Part shown: positions 58,293-64,000 of the stretch, piece after piece
How the letters are laid out: each line of letters starts with the position of its first letter
How positions within the stretch are numbered: the stretch's first letter is position 1
NCBI GenBank assembly: GCA_029251525.1
Contig: JAQXDE010000007.1
Location: forward strand, 1 to 64,000
Direction: 5' to 3'
From: Saprospiraceae bacterium
GTDB lineage: Bacteria; Bacteroidota; Bacteroidia; Chitinophagales; Saprospiraceae
Length of the DNA: 64,000 nt
Program-made: the position numbers and the translations under genes
The notes under the pieces: model-generated
Database searches by the model: none
What the model saw: only the letters and a program-made list of their open reading frames with translations
What the model was told of the DNA's origin: nothing

Positions 58293-59528
58293 TTATAATA
58301 CTCTTTTGTTGGATGGCAAAAAACTATAAACAATGAAAAGCAAAATCGCCGCCCAAGTCATTAATCGAATATCAATATAGAACGTCCGAAACTCACCTAA
58401 AAACAATTCTAAACTCATCATCAAATAACTCAACCCAAGTATTCCTAAAAAAAATTTATCCTTCAAATCCAATTTCCCAAAGCTCCCACGTGTTTTTATT
58501 TTTTCAAAAAAAACATACATCAAATAAACTACTGCCGGATAAACAAAAAAGTAAGCGTAATTCTGCTGGTGAGGAAAAAGGAAAGGGATCACCAAAAAAA
58601 GATAACCAACCTCCCAGAGTCGATGTAAAGTAAATTTTGCTTTTTGGAAAGGAAGTGAACGCAAAAAATATAAAGTAAAAAAAATTAAAAATAATCTCAA
58701 TCCATTTGTAATAAAAACAATAGACTTTATAGATAATGGAGTAATAAAGATTAAACTTACTTTTCCATTTTGACTATGAAAAAGTGCCGTCACTAATGAG
58801 CCGAATCCAGCTCTAGAGAAATCTAAGACATTTTCTCTTTGACTAGGATTAATACCATTCCACCACTCACCTAACAAAAATGAATTGTACTCCCAACCTA
58901 TAAAAATCCCAGGCAAAAATAATAAAGACATCGAAACCAAAAAGATACTCAATGCTCCTTTCCAATATCCACGGTAAATAAGATAAGGAAAAAAAACAAT
59001 CGGCATAATTTTAATATTTATACCAAGAGCTATCAAGGCACCACCTTTCCACTCCTTACTTTTCAAAATCAAATCTAATCCTTGTAAGGTCAAATAAATC
59101 ATCATTATTGTAATCTGATGATAATGAATATTATCTCGAAGGCCTTGAAGACATAAAATAACACTTCCCCAAAAAAAACATCGTTGAACTGAAACTGGTA
59201 ACAAATTCAATTCTAACCAATCACACAAAATTTGCCAAACCCGATAAAAAAAATATATATTTAACGCTAACCATAACAATGTAATTACATATTCAGGGAA
59301 AAAAGTAAAAGGCGAAAGCAACAAAGCAAAAAAGGGACTATAATAATAGTGTAGCCAACCTTGATAAATTTTAGTGTAAAGGTTTTCACCAATCAAAATA
59401 TCTTTTCCTGCTGAAAAAAAAATATTAAAATCACATTGTCGAAAAGCTTCGATAATCAAAAAAATAGATAATGCAACTAAGACAACAACCTGAAAATGTC
59501 GATAAGTGATTTGTGATTTTTTTTTCAT
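58293..59528 (-). CDS. GT87-like membrane glycosyltransferase (DUF2029)
   Basis: A polytopic membrane protein of 411 residues with about ten hydrophobic segments. The early aspartate lies in the first loop after helix 1 (FRQCDFNIFFSAGKDILIGE), as in the polyprenyl-phosphomannose-dependent mannosyltransferases of GT87. It then has GWLHYYYSPFFALLLSPFTF, ALGINIKIMPIVFFPYLIYR and a late HQQNYAYFFVYP. It would add a sugar from a lipid carrier on the outer face of the inner membrane. Sugar and acceptor unknown. The frame is open to 59618; the ATG at 59528 (MKKKSQITYRHFQ) gives the normal N-terminus. Confidence 0.85.
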   Translation of the reverse strand: MKKKSQITYRHFQVVVLVALSIFLIIEAFRQCDFNIFFSAGKDILIGENLYTKIYQGWLHYYYSPFFALLLSPFTFFPEYVITLLWLALNIYFFYRVWQILCDWLELNLLPVSVQRCFFWGSVILCLQGLRDNIHYHQITIMMIYLTLQGLDLILKSKEWKGGALIALGINIKIMPIVFFPYLIYRGYWKGALSIFLVSMSLLFLPGIFIGWEYNSFLLGEWWNGINPSQRENVLDFSRAGFGSLVTALFHSQNGKVSLIFITPLSIKSIVFITNGLRLFLIFFTLYFLRSLPFQKAKFTLHRLWEVGYLFLVIPFLFPHQQNYAYFFVYPAVVYLMYVFFEKIKTRGSFGKLDLKDKFFLGILGLSYLMMSLELFLGEFRTFYIDIRLMTWAAILLFIVYSFLPSNKRVL

Positions 59529-59630
59529 GAAATATAATTCAAAACAGTTTATTTTTACAAAGCTAAAATAAGTTTTAGATTTCCTATTTTTGCAGAGAAT
59601 ATTTCTTTTTAATATCACAAAATCAAAACT

Positions 59631-60356
59631 TTGTTAATCAAAACAAGAGGCATTATTTTTCGTTCCATCAAATATTCTGAAACGAGTATCATTACCGATA
59701 TTTTTACAGAAGAAAAAGGTTTGCGGACTTATATCATTAGTGGAGTTCGTAAAAAGAATGCAAGGGTAAGTGCTAGTCTTCTACAAGTGATGTCACTCGT
59801 AGACTTGGTCGTTTATCATCGAGATGATAAAGATATGACTCGAATTAAAGAAATAAAAGCTGCTCATATTTATCAATCCTTACCCTTTGAAATTGCTAAA
59901 AGTTCGATTGGACAATTTATACTGGAATTAACACGAAAGGCTGTTCATGAACCAGAGGAAAATTTACCAATGTTCGAGTTTGTTTATGATTTCTTTCAAT
60001 TTTTAGATGAAACACAATTACCTTCTTCCAATTTGCACCTATATTTCATGTTAAGACTATCCGGTTATTTAGGGTTTATGCCCGAAGACAATTTTTCCAA
60101 AAACTACCCTTTTTTTGATTTACGAGAGGGGATTTTTGTTGCAGAAAAAGAATTACATGGATATTTTTTACGAGAAGAATTAAGTCAACTAGTTCATAAA
60201 CTATTAACTACCAACTTGCAAGAAACTCATAATATAAAAATGGGTCGAGATATACGAAAAGAACTCCTCCGCCAATTAATTATTTTTTATCGATTGCACA
60301 TTGAAAACTTCCCAGACTTAAAATCTCATCAGATATTGGAAGAAGTTTTAGGATGA
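59631..60356 (+). CDS. recO: DNA repair protein RecO
   Basis: Loads RecA on gapped DNA with RecF/RecR. The 241-residue protein has the OB-fold start LIKTRGIIFRSIKYSETSII and TYIISGVRKKNARVSASLLQ, then a helical domain with LRLSGYLGFMPEDNF. It lacks the zinc cysteines of the classic C-x2-C cluster. The start is TTG at 59631. No in-frame ATG lies close enough to keep the conserved KTRG segment, so TTG is preferred. It is divergent from the GT87 gene across about 100 bp. Confidence 0.93.
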   Translation: MLIKTRGIIFRSIKYSETSIITDIFTEEKGLRTYIISGVRKKNARVSASLLQVMSLVDLVVYHRDDKDMTRIKEIKAAHIYQSLPFEIAKSSIGQFILELTRKAVHEPEENLPMFEFVYDFFQFLDETQLPSSNLHLYFMLRLSGYLGFMPEDNFSKNYPFFDLREGIFVAEKELHGYFLREELSQLVHKLLTTNLQETHNIKMGRDIRKELLRQLIIFYRLHIENFPDLKSHQILEEVLG

Positions 60357-60599
60357 AAATCATAATTGCGGATGGTCATCCAAATATAGCAAATACTCGA
60401 GTCAAGTAACCAAACTCCCTCAATTCTGTTAATTTTGATCTAAATATGAAACGAATTTGATAAATAGTAGATTCGTAGGGCAATGATCACTTAACAGTCG
60501 TTATCTTAGGTTTAACGAATAAAATTTATTCACACTTTATCACTATTCGAATTCGTTTCACCTTTCGATAATTTTAGATTATAAAAAAGAAAAACCTTA

Positions 60600-63218
60600 A
60601 TGGATAACGAAAATCGTCGAAGCTATACTTCAAATACTTCGTCAAAATCAAATCAATCGATTAAGATTCAGCAATTTTATCAAAAATGTTTGGTGAAAAA
60701 TGCACGACTTATCCGTAACCGATTTATGACATGGGTGGCTGCTAATCCAGATGGGCGTTGGGCTTTTAAATTAGCTGGTGGTTCCTTTATTTCAGGCATT
60801 TCCTTTATTCTTATATTAGTTTTTCTGGTTTGGGTTGGTGCTTTTGGTAAGTTACCTTCGACCAAATATCTGAGAACTATTGAAAATGCAACTGCTTCCG
60901 AAGTCTATTCCTCTGATAAGGTTTTATTAGGGAAATACTTTAAAGAAAATCGAGTTAATGTTGATTTAAATGAAATTTCTGATCATTTTAAGAATGCATT
61001 GGTTGCGACAGAGGATGCTAGATTCTTTGAACACAGAGGAGTTGACATAAGAGCATGGGTTCGTGTTTTCTTTAAAACAATACTTTTACAAGACCAATCA
61101 GGCGGAGGAGGTAGTACAATCAGCCAACAGTTAGCAAAAAACCTTTTCAAAAGAAAACGACATCGGCTCCTTGAAGTCCCTATCAATAAGATTAGAGAAA
61201 TGATGGTCGCTCGTCGATTGGAAAACGTATACACCAAAAATGAATTACTGGCACTTTACTTAAACACAGTTCCTTTTTCAAGAAATATTTATGGTATCCA
61301 AGTTGCTTCTCAGCAGTTTTACAACAATACTCCTGCAAATATTAAAATTGAACAAGCAGCCACAATTATTGGAACCCTCAAAGCGAACACTTATTACGAT
61401 CCAGTAAGAAACCCTAAAAATGCCTTGACTCGTAGAAATGTAGTTTTAGCACAAATGAAAAAGTATAAATATATTTCCTCAAATGAATTTGATTCTCTCA
61501 AACTACTTCCACTTAAGGTAGATTATCATGGAGAAAATCAAAATCAGGGACTTGCTACTTACTTTCGGGAATATGTGAAGAAAATTGCTAAAAAGGATCT
61601 AGATTTTTATCAAAAAGAAGATGGAAGCAAATACAACTTATATACCGATGGCTTAAAAATTTTCACGACCATAGATTCACGGATGCAAAAATATGCTGAA
61701 GAATCGATGACTTTACACCTTACCGAATTACAAAAAGATTTTGATAAACATTGGAAAGGAAAAAAACCTTGGGGTAATTATAAAACTTTATTGACTCAAA
61801 TGAAAAAAAGTCGTCGTTACAAAAGGTTAGAAAAAAGTGGAAAAAATGAAAAGGAAATTAAAGCAAACTTTGACGAAAAAGTAAATATGACTATTTTTTC
61901 TTGGGAGGGAGAGAAAGATGCAAAGATGACACCATTGGATTCCATCAAGTATTACTTCTGCATGCTCAACGCTGGGTTCATGGCTATGGAACCTCAATCT
62001 GGAAATATCAAAGCATGGATCGGTGGAACTAATTTTAAATATTTTAAATACGATCATGTCAATCAGGCAAAAAGGCAAGTCGGATCTACATTTAAACCAA
62101 TTGTTTATTCCGCTGCCTTACGAAACGGGATTCATCCTTGTGACTATGTCAATAATCGATTAGTCGTTTACTCTGATTATGAAGATTGGAAACCTGAAAA
62201 TTCAGATGGAAAATATGGAGGAGCATATTCTTTGCGCGGTGGTTTAACTAATTCTGTCAACTCTGTTGCTGTAAACTTAATTATGCGTACGGGCATTGAT
62301 CCAGTTCGACAGCTGGCCAAAAACATGGGTATTACAAGTAAAATTCCAAAAGCTCCTGCGATTGCATTGGGAACTGTTGATGTATCCTTATATGATATGA
62401 TCAAAGTATACGGAACATTAGCCAATAAGGGATTACGTCCAAAACCTCAATTTTTATTGCGAATAGAGGACAGTAAAGGAAATGTAATTATTGATTACGA
62501 AAGTGAGGAAAAGGAACCTTTTGAAAGAGTCTTAGAACAAGATTACGCAACCGTTATGACCAACATGATGCAATCGGTTGTAGATAGTGGTACAGCTCGA
62601 CGATTACGTACAGTATACAAATTAAATAATGATATAGCTGGGAAAACCGGAACCACTCAATCCCATGCAGATGGTTGGTTTCTTGGTTTTACACCTAATT
62701 TAGTAGCAGGTGCATGGGTTGGAGGAGAATCTCCAAAAGTTCGATTCCGGAGTATTCGTTTAGGGCAAGGTGCTAATACTGCTTTACCTATTTTTGGAGG
62801 ATTTATGCATAAACTGTTTGAGGATCCAAAGTTTAAAAGTTGGAAACATGCAAAATTTGACAAATTTAATTTTGGGAAGTTTTTAGAGTTAGACTGTCCC
62901 CCTTACCTCGAAGAGAAACCTGAAATCCAAGAATTCCTTGAAAAAGAATTTGAAGATGAAGAATTTGAGAGGGAACCTCTAGATCGGATTTTAGATTTTT
63001 TTAGAAATCGAAATAAAAAAGGTGGTGTCGAATTCAATTCAAAAGAAGACTCCCATCATAAACAACGAAATGAAGCTAATCATAAACAGGAAAACTCTAT
63101 TCGAATCAAAAAACAAAATGAAGAAATCAGAAAAAAACGAGTTCGGGATCAGAAAAAAGCAGAACGTAAAAAGAAACGACAAAAAAAGTGGCAAGATATT
63201 TTTGGAAATAAAAACTGA
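60600..63218 (+). CDS. Class A penicillin-binding protein (PBP1A type)
   Basis: A bifunctional peptidoglycan transglycosylase/transpeptidase of 872 residues. The single membrane helix is near 60-80 (FISGISFILILVFLVWVGAF). The transglycosylase has ATEDARFFEHRGVDIRAW and GGGGSTISQQLAKNLF. The transpeptidase has RQVGSTFKPIVYSAALR with the active serine, SVNSVAVNLIMR, and AGKTGTTQSHADGWFLGFTP. After about 790 the chain turns into a strongly charged tail rich in Lys, Arg and Glu (EEIRKKRVRDQKKAERKKKR) ending WQDIFGNKN. The tail is longer and more basic than usual and would lie in the periplasm. Confidence 0.95.
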   Translation: MDNENRRSYTSNTSSKSNQSIKIQQFYQKCLVKNARLIRNRFMTWVAANPDGRWAFKLAGGSFISGISFILILVFLVWVGAFGKLPSTKYLRTIENATASEVYSSDKVLLGKYFKENRVNVDLNEISDHFKNALVATEDARFFEHRGVDIRAWVRVFFKTILLQDQSGGGGSTISQQLAKNLFKRKRHRLLEVPINKIREMMVARRLENVYTKNELLALYLNTVPFSRNIYGIQVASQQFYNNTPANIKIEQAATIIGTLKANTYYDPVRNPKNALTRRNVVLAQMKKYKYISSNEFDSLKLLPLKVDYHGENQNQGLATYFREYVKKIAKKDLDFYQKEDGSKYNLYTDGLKIFTTIDSRMQKYAEESMTLHLTELQKDFDKHWKGKKPWGNYKTLLTQMKKSRRYKRLEKSGKNEKEIKANFDEKVNMTIFSWEGEKDAKMTPLDSIKYYFCMLNAGFMAMEPQSGNIKAWIGGTNFKYFKYDHVNQAKRQVGSTFKPIVYSAALRNGIHPCDYVNNRLVVYSDYEDWKPENSDGKYGGAYSLRGGLTNSVNSVAVNLIMRTGIDPVRQLAKNMGITSKIPKAPAIALGTVDVSLYDMIKVYGTLANKGLRPKPQFLLRIEDSKGNVIIDYESEEKEPFERVLEQDYATVMTNMMQSVVDSGTARRLRTVYKLNNDIAGKTGTTQSHADGWFLGFTPNLVAGAWVGGESPKVRFRSIRLGQGANTALPIFGGFMHKLFEDPKFKSWKHAKFDKFNFGKFLELDCPPYLEEKPEIQEFLEKEFEDEEFEREPLDRILDFFRNRNKKGGVEFNSKEDSHHKQRNEANHKQENSIRIKKQNEEIRKKRVRDQKKAERKKKRQKKWQDIFGNKN

Positions 63219-63312
63219 CCCAAAAAAAGGCGACTAAACTAAATTATTTTTTCTTGATTAATGATAAAACTTTCAAAAAAATATCTTGTTAACAAAAAAT
63301 TAAACAGCCCTA

Positions 63313-63340
63313 TTTGTTTACTTGCAAATACTTACTTTTG
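63313..63340 (+). promoter_or_regulatory. Predicted promoter for pth
   Basis: TTTG at 63313-63316 and TACTTTTG at 63333-63340 match the Bacteroidota -33/-7 pattern, though the spacer is 16 nt, a little short. It lies 48 bp upstream of the pth ATG. Confidence 0.45.
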
Positions 63341-63388
63341 CAACATTAACGATAAAATCAATGTTCAGGTTAAAATCAATTAACGCGT

Positions 63389-64000
63389 ATGTTAAACTGG
63401 CTAAAAAAACTGATCGATTATTTACAAAAGAAAGAAGAACCTGATCCAATGAAATATTTGATTGTAGGCCTTGGAAATATGGGCTCAGAATATGACAACA
63501 CTAGGCACAACATCGGTTTTGATGTAGTTGATGCCCTAGCAAAAGAATTTAAGGTAAATTTCAAGAATGATTCCTTAGGGGACTTGGCAGAATTTAAACA
63601 TAAAGGACGGACTTTTGTCTTATTAAAACCTTCTACCTACATGAATTTGAGTGGAAAAGCAGTTCGCGCCTGGCTCACAAAAAAGAAAATTGAAAAGAAA
63701 AACTTACTTGTTATTGTTGATGATATGAATTTAGACTTAGGTGTATTACGGTTGCGAGGAAAAGGATCTGATGGTGGACACAATGGCTTGAAAAGTATTG
63801 ATCAGATGACAGGTGGAAACAATTATGCTCGTATTCGTTTTGGTATAGGAAATGATTTTTCAAAAGGTAGACAAGTTGATTTTGTGTTAGGAAACTGGAA
63901 TTCAGAAGAACAAAATATGTTACCTGAAATTATTAAAAAAGCAGTTGATGGTGTCAAAAAATTTGGAACAATTGGATTATCTCACACTATGACTGAATTA
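63389..64000 (+). CDS. pth: Peptidyl-tRNA hydrolase (runs off the window)
   Basis: Releases peptides from peptidyl-tRNA. The visible 204 codons read KYLIVGLGNMGSEYDNTRHN with FDVVDALAKEF, then KPSTYMNLSGKAVRAWL (catalytic Asn), LLVIVDDMNLDLGVLRLR and GSDGGHNGLKSI. The catalytic His is in NTRHNIGF. A second ATG at 63449 gives the usual short start. The first ATG adds MLNWLKKLIDYLQKKEEPDP, an extension often seen in Bacteroidota, so I keep it and note the doubt. The frame is still open at the last base; only a few C-terminal residues are likely missing. Confidence 0.93.
   Translation, partial: MLNWLKKLIDYLQKKEEPDPMKYLIVGLGNMGSEYDNTRHNIGFDVVDALAKEFKVNFKNDSLGDLAEFKHKGRTFVLLKPSTYMNLSGKAVRAWLTKKKIEKKNLLVIVDDMNLDLGVLRLRGKGSDGGHNGLKSIDQMTGGNNYARIRFGIGNDFSKGRQVDFVLGNWNSEEQNMLPEIIKKAVDGVKKFGTIGLSHTMTEL

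Noticed and set aside
1-64000. CRISPR arrays, rRNA genes, prophage or conjugation modules
   Set aside because: None seen. No regularly spaced repeats, no rRNA-like sequence, and no phage or transfer proteins among the readable genes.

Overview
The window is AT-rich chromosomal DNA of a Bacteroidota bacterium, most likely from the Saprospiria/Saprospiraceae side of the phylum. That placement is an inference from protein character; no database was searched. Supporting signs are a full-length SprA (type IX secretion translocon), a PorG-like DUF6089 protein, a secreted enzyme ending in a type IX C-terminal sorting domain, a SusC-style carboxypeptidase-regulatory/TonB receptor, many short lipoboxes, promoters of the Bacteroidota form TAnnTTTG, and almost no Shine-Dalgarno sequences. 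Several genes probably start well inside the longest open frame, and recO seems to start with TTG.

Layout. 1-4.7 kb: a tRNA with anticodon CAT, a 1 kb non-coding stretch, and single-chain pyruvate carboxylase closed by a 22-bp bidirectional terminator. 4.7-9 kb: a DUF6089/PorG-like protein, an RsmI-like methylase, scpA, and a group II PLP decarboxylase. 9-14.7 kb: a minus-strand DUF5691 - MoxR ATPase - DUF5682 cluster with a decayed SDR gene lodged inside it and no VWA or SWIM partner. 15.5-17.8 kb: an AraC regulator, then three tandem transcription units that share one unusual promoter architecture. Two are short, probably non-coding, and carry a 70-bp repeated 3' end with a hairpin; the third encodes a small secreted protein. 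18.2-22 kb: three envelope proteins (LVIVD lipoprotein, beta-barrel protein, TPR lipoprotein). 22.1-29.4 kb: a complete histidine operon in the order leader peptide/attenuator - hisG - hisD::hisC fusion - hisB - hisH - hisA - hisF - hisIE. 29.4-37.5 kb: gene remnants, a large secreted animal-type heme peroxidase, a decayed ISKra4-like transposase and a glycosyltransferase. 37.6-43.3 kb: an M20 peptidase, an apparent metal-uptake operon (His-rich small protein, lipoprotein, TonB receptor) and a 70-residue orphan. 43.7-64 kb: housekeeping and envelope genes mfd, sprA, ruvA, dut, a TPR protein, a GT87-like mannosyltransferase, recO, a class A penicillin-binding protein, and the start of pth, which runs off the edge.

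How the parts work together. The his genes encode all enzymatic steps from PRPP and ATP to histidine, and their leader implies control by charged tRNA-His. SprA and the PorG-like protein belong to the type IX secretion route, which would export the heme peroxidase. The TonB receptor, lipoprotein and His-rich protein look like one metal-handling transcription unit. The part most likely to be undescribed is the 16.5-17.8 kb triple-promoter array. All three promoters carry two 10-bp half-sites ending in CGTAG, exactly 20 nt before a -7 box, and all three transcripts end in related hairpins.
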